This document shows, piece by piece, positions 15,674 to 25,515 of a stretch of DNA of 64,000 nucleotides. The DNA comes from Amycolatopsis camponoti. GTDB lineage: Bacteria; Actinomycetota; Actinomycetes; Mycobacteriales; Pseudonocardiaceae. The DNA is taken from contig NZ_CABVGP010000003.1 in the NCBI RefSeq assembly GCF_902497555.1, positions 1,116,001 to 1,180,000 on the forward strand. The letters run 5' to 3'. The notes below the pieces were generated by a model. That model did not search any database. It saw only the letters and a program-made list of their open reading frames with translations, and was not told the DNA's origin. Both the position numbers and the translations under genes were made by a program. The number at the start of each line of letters is the position of its first letter. The stretch's first letter is position 1.

Positions 15674-16386
15674 ACGACCTCGACGACTTCCGCGCCGCCC
15701 TCCGGCAGCCGCCCGCCGAACCCTTCGCCGAGCCCGACCTGGCGGCGATCATGGCCGGCGGCACGCGCCTCCGGCGTCGCCGCCGTGCACTGACGACCAC
15801 CGCCGGGCTCGCCGCCGCGGCCGTCGTCGTGCTGGTGTTCGTGTTCGCCGTCCAGCTGCGGCAGCCCGCCCCGGCGCCGGTCGCGCAGCCGCCTGCCCCG
15901 CCGACGTTGTCCGTGCCCGCCTCGACCACCGGGCCGTCCGAACGGCCGCCGCTCGGCGACGTCGTCGGCACCGGGATCCTGACGAAGGCAGGCGAGATCG
16001 TGTTCTTCGCGCGGGCCATCGACGAGCCGCAGGCACTGCCGGGCATCCACTTCGGCCTGGTCGCCGGCTTCCGCTCCGGTACCGCGCTGCAGGCCGCGCT
16101 GGCCACGAACGAGGTCCGCGGCTCCGACCGGTCGTTCGGCTTCCACGCCACCGACGGCGGCGAGGTCCTCCAGGACCAGCTCATCCCGGTCTTCGGCTAC
16201 TTCGCCGGCCCGGCGACGCGGATCACGACGACCGTCCACGGCAAGACCGTCGAGGCCACCCTGGCCAAGTGGACCGAGGACCCGAACGTGGTCTTCTTCT
16301 GGTTCGACCCCGTCGCGGTGCCGGACTCCGCGTCCCTGACCCCGCTGATCGCCTACGACGGCGGAGGCAAGCGGCTCACCAAGTAG
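15670..16386 (+). CDS. Membrane-tethered partner of the ECF sigma factor
   Basis: 238 residues, translationally coupled to the sigma gene. The short cytosolic part (about 1-38) includes '[20 protein letters not shown]' and a basic stretch; one membrane helix follows (about 40-60, '[19 protein letters not shown]'). A Pro-rich linker and an outer domain of about 150 residues are shared with the secreted protein at 14457-15047. Position suggests an anti-sigma role, but the cytosolic part is short and lacks the zinc HxxxCxxC motif, so direct sigma binding is inferred only from position. Confidence 0.75.
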   Translation: MNDLDDFRAALRQPPAEPFAEPDLAAIMAGGTRLRRRRRALTTTAGLAAAAVVVLVFVFAVQLRQPAPAPVAQPPAPPTLSVPASTTGPSERPPLGDVVGTGILTKAGEIVFFARAIDEPQALPGIHFGLVAGFRSGTALQAALATNEVRGSDRSFGFHATDGGEVLQDQLIPVFGYFAGPATRITTTVHGKTVEATLAKWTEDPNVVFFWFDPVAVPDSASLTPLIAYDGGGKRLTK

Positions 16387-16441
16387 CCGCGCGTCCGGTC
16401 GGCGGTACACGGCGGCCCCGCGCGGGCGTAAGACCGGATCC

Positions 16442-17827
16442 GTGACCTCTCGACGAGCGTTCCTCGCCGCATCGGCGACTTCGGTGGTGGTGTCCGCGGT
16501 GGGGGTTCCGGCGGCGGCCGCGTCCCCCGGGTGCCCAGGCGTTCCCGTCCGGCCGCAGCGCCCCGGCGTGGACCTGCGAGCGTTGCTGCGGCAGGTCGAC
16601 GAGCGCCGGATCGAGGCGACCGTGCGGCGGCTGGCCGCGTTCGGCACCCGGCACACGCTGTCCGCCCAGGACGACCCGGTGCGCGGCATCGGCGCCGCGC
16701 GTGACTGGCTGTTCGCGCAGTTCCAGCAGGTCGCGGCCGCGTCCGGCGGCCGGATGACCGTCGAGCTGCAGTCGTACGTCCAGCCGCCCGCCGACCGGAT
16801 CCCGGTGCCGACGAAGATCACGAACGTCGTCGCGACGCTGCGCGGGTCCACCGATCCCGGCCGCGTGTACGTCGTCTCCGGGCACTACGACTCGCGCCGC
16901 ACCGACGTCATGGACTTCACCGGCGACGCGCCGGGAGCCGACGACGACGCTTCGGGCGTCGCGGTCTCGCTGGAGCTCGCGCGGGTCTTCGCGACCCGGC
17001 AGCCGGCCGCGACGATCGTCTTCGCCGCCGTGGCGGGCGAGGAGCAGGGCCTCTACGGCGCGCGGTACCTCGCGCAGCAGTTCAAGGCCGCCGGCACGGA
17101 CGTCCAGGCGATGTTCACCGACGACATCGTCGGCTCCAGCCGCGCCGACGACGGCACGCGCGACCCGACGACGATCCGGCTGTTCGCCGAGGGCGTCCCG
17201 ACCGCGGAGACGCCGGCCGAGGCGAACCTGCGGCGCAGCATCGGGGGCGAGAACGACTCACCGCCGCGGCAGCTGGCCCGGTTCGTGAAGTCGGTGGCGG
17301 AGAACGACGCGACCGGCATGACGGTCCGCGTGATCTACCGCCGCGACCGCTACCTGCGCGGCGGCGACCACATCGGCTTCCTGGAGCAGGGCTACCCGGC
17401 GGCGCGGTTCACCGAGCCCGCCGAGGACTTCGCGCACCAGCACCAGGACGTCCGCGTGGAGAACGGCGTCCAGTACGGCGACCTGCCGGAGTTCTGCGAC
17501 TTCCCGTTCATCGCCCGGGTCGCCCGGGTGAACGGCGCCGCCCTGTGGTCGCTCGCGACGGCGCCGGGCACCCCGAAGGGCGTGAAGATCCGCACGGCGG
17601 CGCTGACGAACGATTCGGAACTGCTGTGGAACGCGACGCCGGGCGCGGCCGGCTACGAAGTCCTCTGGCGCGAGACGACGGCGCCGGACTGGACGCGTGC
17701 GCTCGACGTCGGCCCGGCGCTGACGGCGAAGATCGACCTGTCGAAGGACAACGTCTTCTTCGCCGTCCGCGCGGTGGGCCCCGGCGGACTCCGGAGCCCG
17801 GCCGCGTTCCCGGTGCCGGTGAGCTAG
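16442..17827 (+). CDS. Secreted M28-family zinc metallopeptidase
   Basis: 461 residues from GTG. '[13 protein letters not shown]' and the following hydrophobic run form a signal peptide with a twin-arginine look. Zinc ligands appear in order: His in 'VVSGHYDSR' (about residue 148), the bridging Asp in 'GADDDASG' (about 167-169) and Glu in '[10 protein letters not shown]' (about 200). A C-terminal fibronectin-like domain ('[20 protein letters not shown]') follows. It should remove N-terminal residues from peptides outside the cell. It starts 55 bases after the sigma partner gene and may share its operon. Confidence 0.87.
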   Translation: MTSRRAFLAASATSVVVSAVGVPAAAASPGCPGVPVRPQRPGVDLRALLRQVDERRIEATVRRLAAFGTRHTLSAQDDPVRGIGAARDWLFAQFQQVAAASGGRMTVELQSYVQPPADRIPVPTKITNVVATLRGSTDPGRVYVVSGHYDSRRTDVMDFTGDAPGADDDASGVAVSLELARVFATRQPAATIVFAAVAGEEQGLYGARYLAQQFKAAGTDVQAMFTDDIVGSSRADDGTRDPTTIRLFAEGVPTAETPAEANLRRSIGGENDSPPRQLARFVKSVAENDATGMTVRVIYRRDRYLRGGDHIGFLEQGYPAARFTEPAEDFAHQHQDVRVENGVQYGDLPEFCDFPFIARVARVNGAALWSLATAPGTPKGVKIRTAALTNDSELLWNATPGAAGYEVLWRETTAPDWTRALDVGPALTAKIDLSKDNVFFAVRAVGPGGLRSPAAFPVPVS

Positions 17828-18780
17828 GCCGCGGCCTGCGTCAGTACCTGCTCGACGACGTGGTGCGACGGCAGGATCAGGTCGCGCTCGGTGTCGGCGT
17901 CGACCTTGCCCTCCAGCAGGTCGCAGAACCGGTCCAGCTGCGAGGCGAGCGGCTCGCGCGCCGTGATCAGCTCGGGGATCTCGATGACCGTCTGCTGCCG
18001 GTAGCCGAGGCCGTCCGGGGTGACGGAGTCGTGCGAGATGTGCCGGTAGATGGTGACGTCGCGGCGGAGCAGGTCGATCTCGATCAGCCGGTCGAGCTCC
18101 GACACGACCAGCGACCGGACCTTCTTCTGCCCCAAGCGGGACGCGGAAACCGTGGCCAGGCCGGTCGGGAACGACAGCACCGTCTCGATGGTGTCCTCGG
18201 CGCCGTCGACCGACTGCGGGTGGAAGTACCCCGCGCCGGACGTCACCCGCGCCGGCGTCGCGCCGCCGAAGAACTGGATCGCCAGGTCGACGTCGTGCAC
18301 CAGCAGGTCCCATGCGACGCCGGTCTTGATCCGGGGCGCGTACGGGCCGTGGCGGCGGGCCATCAGGTGGATCGGCTCCTGCACCAGCGCCCGCGCGGTC
18401 ATGACCGCCGGGTTGTAGCGCTCGAGCAGCCCGCACATCAGCGCGACGCCCTGCTTCTTCGACAGCGCGACGATCTCCTGCGACTTCTCGAAGCTGTTGC
18501 ACACCGGCTTTTCGACCAGCATCGGCTTGCCCTGGCCGAGGATCTCCTGCGCGAGGTCGTAGTGCACCTCGGTGGCCGAAGCCAGCACGACGGCGTCCAC
18601 ATCGGACAGTGAGCCGAGCTCGGGCGTCCACTTCGTCTCGTACCGCTCGGCGACGGCCTTGCCCGCTTCCTCGCGCGGATCGATCACGCGGACGAGGTCC
18701 ACGCGTTCGTTCCCGGCGAGCACGCGAGCGTGGAGGGAACCCATGTTCCCGGTACCGACAAGAGCGATCCGATGCGTCAT
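17824..18780 (-). CDS. Gfo/Idh/MocA-family NAD(P)-dependent sugar dehydrogenase
   Basis: 318 residues. '[16 protein letters not shown]' is the Rossmann fold, '[11 protein letters not shown]' carries the hallmark EKP with the catalytic-region Lys, and '[17 protein letters not shown]' holds the catalytic His of the family. Members next to a DegT aminotransferase often oxidise the 3-OH of a UDP-N-acetylhexosamine or its uronate (WlbA type), preparing it for amination. It starts in the stop of the aminotransferase (ATGA). I infer a WlbA-like role; the true substrate needs enzymology. Its stop overlaps the convergent peptidase gene by 4 bases. Confidence 0.82.
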   Translation of the reverse strand: MTHRIALVGTGNMGSLHARVLAGNERVDLVRVIDPREEAGKAVAERYETKWTPELGSLSDVDAVVLASATEVHYDLAQEILGQGKPMLVEKPVCNSFEKSQEIVALSKKQGVALMCGLLERYNPAVMTARALVQEPIHLMARRHGPYAPRIKTGVAWDLLVHDVDLAIQFFGGATPARVTSGAGYFHPQSVDGAEDTIETVLSFPTGLATVSASRLGQKKVRSLVVSELDRLIEIDLLRRDVTIYRHISHDSVTPDGLGYRQQTVIEIPELITAREPLASQLDRFCDLLEGKVDADTERDLILPSHHVVEQVLTQAAA

Positions 18781-19883
18781 GCGCCCAGTACCTCGCGAAC
18801 GGTTTCGATGATGGTGTCCAGGTCGGACTCGGTCAGGTGCGGGTGCACCGGCAGCGAAAGCGCTTGCGCGGCAACCGCCTGCGCCACCGGGAAGTCCTCG
18901 ACGCGCGCGCCCGGGATCAGGTCGTGACCCGCGTAGCAGTCGTAGTCGAAGACGATCTTGGGGTAGTAGATGCCGTTGCCGATACCGCGCTCGGTGAGCG
19001 CCGCGGCCAGCTCGTCACGCGAGAGGAACGCGTGCGGCCCGACCAGCACGGTGTACTGGTGCCACACGTGCTCGCGGCCCGGCAGCACCTGCGGGACGTC
19101 CAGGCCGGGAGTGCCCGCGAGACCCTCCGACAGCCGCTTCGCGTTCGCCTGGCGGGCCGCGGTCAGCTGGTCGAGCTTCGCCAGCTGCGGGATGCCGACC
19201 GCCGCGTGCAGGTCGGTCATCCGGTAGTTGTGCCCGGCGACCTCGTACTGGTAGCGGGCGCGCATGCCCTGGTTGCGCAGCACGCGCAGCTTGTCGGCCA
19301 GCGCGTCGTCGTCCGTCGTGATGACGCCGCCCTCGGCGGTCGTGATGTTCTTCGTCGCGTACAGCGAGAAGCAGCCGATGCCGAACGAGCCGGCCTGCTT
19401 GCCCTCGAACGACGCGCCGACGGCCTGCGCGGAGTCCTCGATGACCTGGAGGCCGTGCTCGGCGGCCAGCGGGGCGAGCTTGCCCATGTCCGCGGTCTGG
19501 CCGTAGAGGTGCACCGGCATGAGCACCTTCGTGCGGTCGGTCACCACCTTCGCCACGGCGTCGGTGTCGATCGCGAAGTCGTCGCGCCGGATGTCGGCGA
19601 AGCGGACGGTCGCGCCGGCTTCGAGGATCGCGTTCAGCGTCGCCACGAAGGTGAACGGCGAGGTGATGACCTCGTCACCCGGCTTCAGGTCGAGCACCTG
19701 GAGCGAGGCGACCAGGGCGGTCGTCCCGTTGTTGACGGCGATCGCGTGCTTCGTGCCGGAGACGGCCGCGAAGGCGTCTTCGAAGCGCTTGACCATCGGT
19801 CCCTGTGCGATGGCGCCGGAGCGCAGCACCTCGACGACGAGGTCCTCCGCGTCGCGGACGTCGACCACAGTGATGGGGATCAT
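18777..19883 (-). CDS. DegT/DnrJ/EryC1-family sugar aminotransferase
   Basis: 368 residues. The PLP Lys lies in '[15 protein letters not shown]', the PLP Asp in '[11 protein letters not shown]', and '[14 protein letters not shown]' is the family active-site loop from the partner subunit. It should aminate the keto sugar made by the coupled dehydrogenase downstream (WlbE/FdtB-like). It runs divergently from the LpxA-like acyltransferase gene, suggesting that the amino sugar made here could be the acceptor for the acyl group. Confidence 0.86.
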   Translation of the reverse strand: MIPITVVDVRDAEDLVVEVLRSGAIAQGPMVKRFEDAFAAVSGTKHAIAVNNGTTALVASLQVLDLKPGDEVITSPFTFVATLNAILEAGATVRFADIRRDDFAIDTDAVAKVVTDRTKVLMPVHLYGQTADMGKLAPLAAEHGLQVIEDSAQAVGASFEGKQAGSFGIGCFSLYATKNITTAEGGVITTDDDALADKLRVLRNQGMRARYQYEVAGHNYRMTDLHAAVGIPQLAKLDQLTAARQANAKRLSEGLAGTPGLDVPQVLPGREHVWHQYTVLVGPHAFLSRDELAAALTERGIGNGIYYPKIVFDYDCYAGHDLIPGARVEDFPVAQAVAAQALSLPVHPHLTESDLDTIIETVREVLGA

Positions 19884-20032
19884 GGGCAGTCTCTCTCGGA
19901 AGGCGATTTCGGCGCGTCCGGTACAGTGAGCCGCCGGTTCTGCGCCCGGCCGCCCTGCATGAACGCGGGCCTCACGTTACCGGGCGCGGTAGCACGCCCA
20001 GTACCCAGCCGCCGACGAACGGATACCCGCCC

Positions 20033-20752
20033 GTGGCCAACCGCATCCACCCGACCGCCGTCCTCGGCGAAGGCGTCGAACTCGGCGACGGCAACGTGAT
20101 CGGGCCGTTCGCCGTGATCGTCGGGCCGGCCCGGATCGGTGACGGCAACTGGATCGGCCCGCACGTGACGATCGGCACGCCCGGCGAGGACCGCGGCCGC
20201 CCCCACCCGGCGGCCTGGGACGAGACGCCGATCGGTGACCCGGATCACGACGGCCACGGCGTCGTCATCGGCAGCCGCAACCGGATCCGCGAGTACGTGA
20301 GTGTCCACCAAGGGACCTGGCGGACGACGACGATCGGCAGCGACGGCTACTTCCTGCGCAACTCCCACATCGCGCACGACTGCCTGGTCGGCGACGGCGT
20401 GACGATCGCGTCCAACGCCGTCACCGGCGGGCACTGCCACATCTGGGACGGCGCCAACCTCGGCATGGGCGCGATCCTGCACCAGAAGGTCGTGGTCGGC
20501 CCGGGCGCGATGATCGGGATGGGCTCGGCGGTGCGGCGCGAGATCGGCGCGTTCACCATCGCCGTCGGCAACCCGGCCCGCGTCACCGGCATCAACGTCG
20601 TCGGCCTGTCGCGCCGCGGCGTCGACGAGGCGACGATCGAGGCGCTGGGGCCGTGGCTGAAGGGCAAGGAAGGTCTCCCGGACGCCACCCTGCCCGGCGA
20701 CCTCTCTACCTTGGTAAAGGCGTGGGACGCCCGCCCGCGCGAAGAGCACTAG
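20033..20752 (+). CDS. LpxA-like acyl-ACP:sugar acyltransferase
   Basis: 239 residues from GTG. Hexapeptide repeats ('[20 protein letters not shown]', '[16 protein letters not shown]') and the LpxA signatures '[14 protein letters not shown]', 'NSHIAHDC' and '[20 protein letters not shown]' are all present. His115 in 'HIAHDC' aligns with the catalytic His125 of E. coli LpxA. LpxA moves a 3-hydroxyacyl chain from ACP to UDP-GlcNAc, normally for lipid A, which an actinomycete does not make. Here an ACP and a FabG-like reductase follow directly, so a dedicated acyl-ACP donor is likely. The acceptor may be the amino sugar of the divergent genes. Confidence 0.88.
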   Translation: MANRIHPTAVLGEGVELGDGNVIGPFAVIVGPARIGDGNWIGPHVTIGTPGEDRGRPHPAAWDETPIGDPDHDGHGVVIGSRNRIREYVSVHQGTWRTTTIGSDGYFLRNSHIAHDCLVGDGVTIASNAVTGGHCHIWDGANLGMGAILHQKVVVGPGAMIGMGSAVRREIGAFTIAVGNPARVTGINVVGLSRRGVDEATIEALGPWLKGKEGLPDATLPGDLSTLVKAWDARPREEH

Positions 20753-20763
20753 GAGTCATGGCT

Positions 20764-21006
20764 ATGTCGGTTGCCCCCAAGCTGCGCGAGGTCTTCGTCG
20801 AGGCGCTGGACCTCGACGCTGACGTGGACGTCGAGAACCTGAAGTACCGCGACCTCGAGGCGTGGGACTCGGTCGGCCACATGGCGCTGGTCGCGGCCAT
20901 CGAGGACGAGTTCGACGTCGAGTTCGACACCGACCAGGTCATCGACATGTCGAGCTTCAAGGTCGCCGTGGACATGGTGACCGAGCTGCAGGCGAAGAAT
21001 GACTGA
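20764..21006 (+). CDS. Acyl carrier protein of the LpxA/LuxC/LuxE cassette
   Basis: 80 residues, acidic and helical, normal ACP size. 'WDSVGHMALVAAIEDEF' holds the phosphopantetheine Ser (Ser36), and 'FDVEFDTDQVIDMSSFKVAV' is the recognition helix II-III region. ATG 20764 is chosen over ATG 20758 because 'aggag' (20751-20755) is 8 bases away from it but only 2 from the other; that SD overlaps the stop of the acyltransferase. It should carry the acyl chain for the LpxA-like enzyme, the reductase and possibly LuxE/LuxC. It needs activation by a PPTase not present here. Confidence 0.9.
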   Translation: MSVAPKLREVFVEALDLDADVDVENLKYRDLEAWDSVGHMALVAAIEDEFDVEFDTDQVIDMSSFKVAVDMVTELQAKND

Positions 21007-21730
21007 TCTGTCCGGTCGCGTCGCGCTCGTCACCGGCGGGACGCGGGGGATCGGCTTGGCCACCGTGCGCGCTTTGGTCGATGCGGGCGCGACGGTGGTG
21101 CTCACCGGCCGCGACGAGGCCCGCGCGAAAGAAGCGGCTTCGGCGGCCGGCGCGGCGGCCGGGCTCGCGCTCGACGTCACCGACGCGAAGGCCGTGTCTT
21201 CGCTGGTCAGAGGTGTCGCGAAGGAGCACGGCAAGCTCGACATCGTCGTCGCGAACGCCGGGATCATGGAGGACGCGCTCCTCGGGATGATCCGCGAGGA
21301 GCTCGTCGACACGACGCTGAGCACGAACGTCGCCGGCACGCTGCACACCGTCCAGGCCGCGGCCCGGGCGATGATGCGCAAGAAGACCGGCTCGATCGTC
21401 GTGCTCGCCTCGATCGTCGGCGAGTACGGAAGCGCTGGTCAGACGGTGTACGCGGCGTCGAAGGCGGCGGTGGCGAACATCGCGAAGTCCGCGGCGAAGG
21501 AACTCGGCCGGTCCGGCATCCGCGTCAACGCGGTCGCGCCGGGCGTGATCGAGACCGACCTGACCGCGGGCCTGAGCGAGGACGCGAAGGCGGAGAACGC
21601 CGGCAAGACGCCGCTCGGGCGGCTCGGCCGGGCGGAAGACGTGGCGAACGCGATCCGGTTCCTGGTGAGTGATGAAGCTTCCTTCGTCACCGGACAGGTG
21701 CTGGGCGTCGACGGAGGCTTGGTGCTGTGA
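20999..21730 (+). CDS. FabG-like 3-oxoacyl-ACP reductase (SDR)
   Basis: 243-residue classical short-chain dehydrogenase. 'VTGGTRGIG' is the cofactor motif, 'VANAGIMED' the NAG motif, 'VLASIVGEYGSAGQTVYAASK' region holds the Ser and Tyr-x3-Lys triad, and 'VNAVAPGVIETDL' follows. Its start overlaps the ACP stop by 8 bases, so ACP-bound substrates are likely. It would reduce a 3-oxoacyl-ACP to 3-hydroxyacyl-ACP, the type of chain LpxA enzymes transfer. A role on a sugar cannot be excluded. Confidence 0.88.
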   Translation: MTDLSGRVALVTGGTRGIGLATVRALVDAGATVVLTGRDEARAKEAASAAGAAAGLALDVTDAKAVSSLVRGVAKEHGKLDIVVANAGIMEDALLGMIREELVDTTLSTNVAGTLHTVQAAARAMMRKKTGSIVVLASIVGEYGSAGQTVYAASKAAVANIAKSAAKELGRSGIRVNAVAPGVIETDLTAGLSEDAKAENAGKTPLGRLGRAEDVANAIRFLVSDEASFVTGQVLGVDGGLVL

Positions 21731-23121
21731 CTTTGCTGGGTGCGGGAGCTCGGCTGGTGGACGTGGCCGGGGGCCGCACGCTGGCGGGCGCGGAACTGTC
21801 GGCCGAGGTCGGCAAGCGGATGGAAGAGCTGGCCGCGTTGCCGGTCGGCGTCGTGTTCGCGCGGATGTCGGTCGACCTGCCGAGCGTGCTGACCTACCTG
21901 GGCGCGTTCGAGTCCGGCCGGGCGATCGCGCTGATCGACCCGGCGCTGGACGCCGACGTGCTGGCCGGGCTGGTCTCGCGCTTCCGGCCGGCGGCCGTGC
22001 TGTCGGCTTCGGGGGACGCGCCCGACGGGTACACCGCGCAGGGGTCGGACTGGGTCCGCTCGTCGGCTGACGGTGTGACGCCGCACCCCGACCTCGCCGT
22101 GCTGCTCCCGACCAGTGGGTCGACCGGCAACCCCAAGCTCGTCCGGCTCTCGCGGCAGGCGATCCTGGCCAACGCCGACGCCATCGCGCAGGTGCTCGAC
22201 ATCGACGCCGACGAGGTCGCGCCCACCTGCCTGCCGCTGCACTACAGCTACGGGCTCTCGGTGCTGAACTCGCACCTGGTGCGCGACGCGACCGTCGTGA
22301 TCGAGCCGTCCGGCGTGCTCGGCCGCGGCTTCTGGGACGCGGTGACGACGTACGGTGTGACGTCCCTCTCGGGTGTCCCGTACCACTACGAAATGCTGCG
22401 GCGGCTCAAGTTCGACCCCGCGAAGTACCCGACGCTGCGCACGCTGACGCAGGCCGGCGGGAAGCTGCGCGACGAGCTGATCGCCGAGTTCAACGACAAG
22501 ATGCTGGCCGTCGACGGCCGGATGTACGTCATGTACGGCCAGACCGAGGCCGCGCCGCGGATGACCACGGTGCCCGCGGAAAGACTGGCCGAAAAGCTCG
22601 GTTCCGCCGGGCCGGCGCTGCCGGGCGGGAAGTTCTCCGTCCGTCGCGACGACGGGTCGGAGACCACGCACCCGAAAATTGTCGGTGAGGTCGTCTACCG
22701 TGGGCCCAATGTGATGCTGGGTTACGCGGACGACGAGTCCGGCCTGGCCAAGGGCGACGAATACGCCGGCGTGCTCGCCACCGGTGACCTCGGCTACCTC
22801 GACGAAGAGGGGTACCTGTTCATCACCGGGCGGCTCAAGCGCATCGGCAAGGTGTTCGGCAACCGCGTCAGCCTCGACGACCTCGAAAACGCCGCCCGCG
22901 CGGCGGCGGTGGGGATCGACGTGGTGGCCGCGGTGCCCGCCGGCGACAAGGTGGTGCTGTTCGCCGAGGGCGTCGACAAGGACATCTGCAAGGACGCGTC
23001 GCGGGCGCTGTCCGAGCGGCTGCACCTGCACGTCAGCGGGTTCGACGTCCGCCCGATCGACACCGTGCCGCTGCTGGCCAGCGGAAAGATCGACTACCGG
23101 TCCTTGGAGGCGAAGGTATGA
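21727..23121 (+). CDS. AMP-forming acyl-CoA/ACP ligase
   Basis: 464 residues from GTG (GTGA overlap with the reductase stop). The phosphate loop is 'LLPTSGSTGNPKLV', the adenine motif 'MYGQTEA', the hinge region 'ATGDLGYLDEEGYLFITGRL', and the C-terminal catalytic Lys is in 'LLASGKIDYRSL'. This is a complete adenylate-forming enzyme, slightly shorter than typical fatty-acyl ligases. It should activate a carboxylic acid with ATP and load it onto CoA or the adjacent ACP. Substrate chain length is unknown. Confidence 0.88.
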   Translation: MTLLGAGARLVDVAGGRTLAGAELSAEVGKRMEELAALPVGVVFARMSVDLPSVLTYLGAFESGRAIALIDPALDADVLAGLVSRFRPAAVLSASGDAPDGYTAQGSDWVRSSADGVTPHPDLAVLLPTSGSTGNPKLVRLSRQAILANADAIAQVLDIDADEVAPTCLPLHYSYGLSVLNSHLVRDATVVIEPSGVLGRGFWDAVTTYGVTSLSGVPYHYEMLRRLKFDPAKYPTLRTLTQAGGKLRDELIAEFNDKMLAVDGRMYVMYGQTEAAPRMTTVPAERLAEKLGSAGPALPGGKFSVRRDDGSETTHPKIVGEVVYRGPNVMLGYADDESGLAKGDEYAGVLATGDLGYLDEEGYLFITGRLKRIGKVFGNRVSLDDLENAARAAAVGIDVVAAVPAGDKVVLFAEGVDKDICKDASRALSERLHLHVSGFDVRPIDTVPLLASGKIDYRSLEAKV

Positions 23122-24170
23122 GCGTGTTCACTCGGTCGCAGGCTGACCGGGAGGCCTTGCTGCTGCCCGAACTCGTCGACCTGACGGCCCACCACCGGGC
23201 GAACTCCGAAGGCTACGAGCGGATCCTGTCGTCGCTGGGAATCGCGCCGAACGCCGACTTCGCCACGATCGCGGACCTGCCGTGGCTGCCGGTGCGGATG
23301 TTCAAGACGCACGACCTGAAGTCGGTGCCGGACAGCGAGGTGTTCAAGACCCTCACGTCGTCCGGCACCACCGGCGCGGGCGCGTCGCGGATCTACCTGG
23401 ACAAGGAGGCGGCGGGCGCGCAGACCAAGCAGCTCGGCGCGACCCTGCAGGAGGTCCTCGGCGGGGAGCGGCTGCCGATGCTGATGGTCGACACGATCGG
23501 CATCATCAAGAACCGCCGCTCGTTCTCCGCGCGCGGCGCGGGGGTGCTGGGCATGGCGAACTTCGGCCGCAAGCACACGTACGTGCTCGACGAGAACGAC
23601 CGGCCGGACGTCGAGGCCGTCAAGAAGTTCCTCGCCGAGTACGGCGGCAAGCCGTTCCTGATCTTCGGCTTCACGTTCATGGTGTGGCAGTACCTGTACG
23701 AGGTCGCGCGGGACAACGGTCTCGACCTGTCGAACGGCATCCTCATCCACTCCGGTGGCTGGAAGAAGCTGATCGATCGCGCGGTCGACAACACCGAGTT
23801 CCGACGGCGCTTCAAGGAGGACACCGGGCTCACCCGGATCCACAACTACTACGGGATGATCGAGCAGATCGGCACGGTCTTCCTCGAAGGCCCGTCCGGG
23901 AACTCGCTGTACTGCCCGGACTTCGCCGACGTCGTGATCCGCGATCCGGAGACGTGGGAAGAGCAGCCGGTCGGGAAGCCGGGCGTCATCGAGGTCGTCT
24001 CGACGCTGCCGCGGTCGTACCCGGGCCACGTGCTGCTGACCGAGGACCTCGGCGTCTACAACGGGATCGACGACGGCGACTGGCCGGGCAAGCACTTCTC
24101 CGTGCTCGGCCGGCTGCCCAAGGCCGAGGCCCGCGGCTGCTCGGACACGTTCTCAGGAGCGGCGGCATGA
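23118..24170 (+). CDS. LuxE-like acyl-protein synthetase
   Basis: 350 residues, starting in the ligase stop (ATGA). 'LTSSGTTGAGASRIYLDKE' is the nucleotide-binding loop of the LuxE/PaaK group, and 'IHNYYGMIEQIGTVF' the adenine region. Near the C-terminus 'EARGCSDTFSG' places Cys341 where LuxE has its acyl-accepting Cys. LuxE activates a fatty acid with ATP, holds it as a thioester and passes it to LuxC. The directly following LuxC-like gene supports that pairing. There is no luciferase subunit gene nearby, so the purpose is not light. Confidence 0.85.
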   Translation: MSVFTRSQADREALLLPELVDLTAHHRANSEGYERILSSLGIAPNADFATIADLPWLPVRMFKTHDLKSVPDSEVFKTLTSSGTTGAGASRIYLDKEAAGAQTKQLGATLQEVLGGERLPMLMVDTIGIIKNRRSFSARGAGVLGMANFGRKHTYVLDENDRPDVEAVKKFLAEYGGKPFLIFGFTFMVWQYLYEVARDNGLDLSNGILIHSGGWKKLIDRAVDNTEFRRRFKEDTGLTRIHNYYGMIEQIGTVFLEGPSGNSLYCPDFADVVIRDPETWEEQPVGKPGVIEVVSTLPRSYPGHVLLTEDLGVYNGIDDGDWPGKHFSVLGRLPKAEARGCSDTFSGAAA

Positions 24171-25408
24171 GCGTTCTGACCCAGCGTTTCCCCTTGTCGG
24201 AAGCTGTTTCGGTCGGCGACTTGGTTTCCGAGCTGCGCGCCGAGCCGCCGGGTGGCCGGCTGCGCGTCGGCGACCCGCGCGTCGTCGAGTTCGTCACGAA
24301 GTTCGCCCGCAAGCTGCTGGCCCCGGCCACCGCGCGCCGGTTCCCGGAGCTGGCGTCGCTCGGCTTCTTCCTGCGCAAGGGCGAGATCGCCAAGGCGTTG
24401 TCCACTTTGGACACCACGGGCGGCGCGTTGCGGTTCCCGCGCGGGCTCGTGTTCCACGTGCCGCCGGCGAACGTCGACACGATCTTCGTCTACTCGTGGG
24501 CGCTGTCCGCGCTGGCGGGCAACCACAACGTCGTGCGGGTGTCGTCGCGCTCCGCGGGTGCCGCCGAAGCGGTGCTGGAGGCGCTGAACGCCGCACTGTC
24601 CGAAGTGGACCCTTCGGTGGCGGCGGCCATCACGGCGACCCAGCGCATGGTGACCTACGACCGCAGCGACGAGGTGAGCGGCGCCCTGTCCCTGGCCGCC
24701 GACCTGCGCGTCATCTGGGGCGGCGACGGCTCGGTCGCGGCGCTGCGCAAGTACCCGCTGGCGCCGCACGCGCGTGACCTGACGTTCCCGGACCGCTCGT
24801 CGTTCGCCATCGCGTCGGTGGCGGGCTGGCAGCGGGCGTCCGAGGCGGAGCGTCGCGCGGCCGCCGAAGGCTTCTACAACGACTCGTACTGGTTCGACCA
24901 GGCCGCCTGCTCGTCCCCGCGTGCGGTGTTCTGGGTTGGTGACGCCGCGGGTGCGCAGGCCGCGGGCCAGGAGTTCCGCACACTGCTGGCGGCGGTCCTG
25001 GCGACGAAACAGCACGTCACCGAGCCGGCGATGGCGGTCCAGAAGCGCGTCTCGGCGTACGGCGCGGCGGTCGACGGGCTGGTCAAGGAGATCGCGTTCG
25101 ACGGCAACGGGCTGGCCACCTTGGAGCTCGCGGACCCGGCGGTCCTGCCCCGCGAATGGCTCGGCGCGGGCACGTTCGCGAACGCGCGGGTGTCCACTTT
25201 GTCCGACCTGGTGCCGATCGTCCTCCGCAAGGACCAGACGGTCGGCCAGTTCGGCTTCACAGCCGAAGAGCTGACGGCGTTCGCGCACGAGCTGGCGGGC
25301 CGCGGTGTCGACCGGATAGTGCCGTTCGGCTCGGCCCTGACGTTCTCCGCGGTGTGGGACGGTTACGATCTGCTGGCCGAATTCAGCCGCCTGGTCACGG
25401 TGCAGTGA
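24167..25408 (+). CDS. LuxC-like acyl thioester reductase
   Basis: 413 residues; ATG 24167 overlaps the LuxE stop (ATGA) and has 'aggag' about 8 bases upstream. 'FHVPPANVDTIFVYSWALSAL' region and 'WGGDGSVAALRKYPL' match the LuxC family, and 'FDQAACSSPRAVFW' holds the catalytic Cys248 that takes the acyl group before NADPH reduction to aldehyde. It is a little shorter than the roughly 480-residue luminous-bacterial LuxC. Expected product: a fatty aldehyde, possibly for attachment to or reduction on a surface sugar. A hairpin spans the stop codon. Confidence 0.86.
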   Translation: MSVLTQRFPLSEAVSVGDLVSELRAEPPGGRLRVGDPRVVEFVTKFARKLLAPATARRFPELASLGFFLRKGEIAKALSTLDTTGGALRFPRGLVFHVPPANVDTIFVYSWALSALAGNHNVVRVSSRSAGAAEAVLEALNAALSEVDPSVAAAITATQRMVTYDRSDEVSGALSLAADLRVIWGGDGSVAALRKYPLAPHARDLTFPDRSSFAIASVAGWQRASEAERRAAAEGFYNDSYWFDQAACSSPRAVFWVGDAAGAQAAGQEFRTLLAAVLATKQHVTEPAMAVQKRVSAYGAAVDGLVKEIAFDGNGLATLELADPAVLPREWLGAGTFANARVSTLSDLVPIVLRKDQTVGQFGFTAEELTAFAHELAGRGVDRIVPFGSALTFSAVWDGYDLLAEFSRLVTVQ

Positions 25409-25497
25409 GGCTTATTCAGCCGTCGGCCGCCGCATGACTTCTGCGGTGATCAGCACCGTGCGAGCGGCCCGCGGCGGCCTAACCCGAATAAGCCTCA
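25406..25497 (+). terminator. Stem-loop spanning the LuxC stop codon
   Basis: A perfect 12-bp stem pairs 25406-25417 (which includes the TGA of the LuxC gene) with 25486-25497; a second 9-bp stem pairs 25425-25433 with 25471-25479 inside it. It may terminate or weaken transcription before the membrane gene at 25516. Confidence 0.6.
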
Positions 25498-25515
25498 GAC
25501 CTGAGGAGACCGTCG

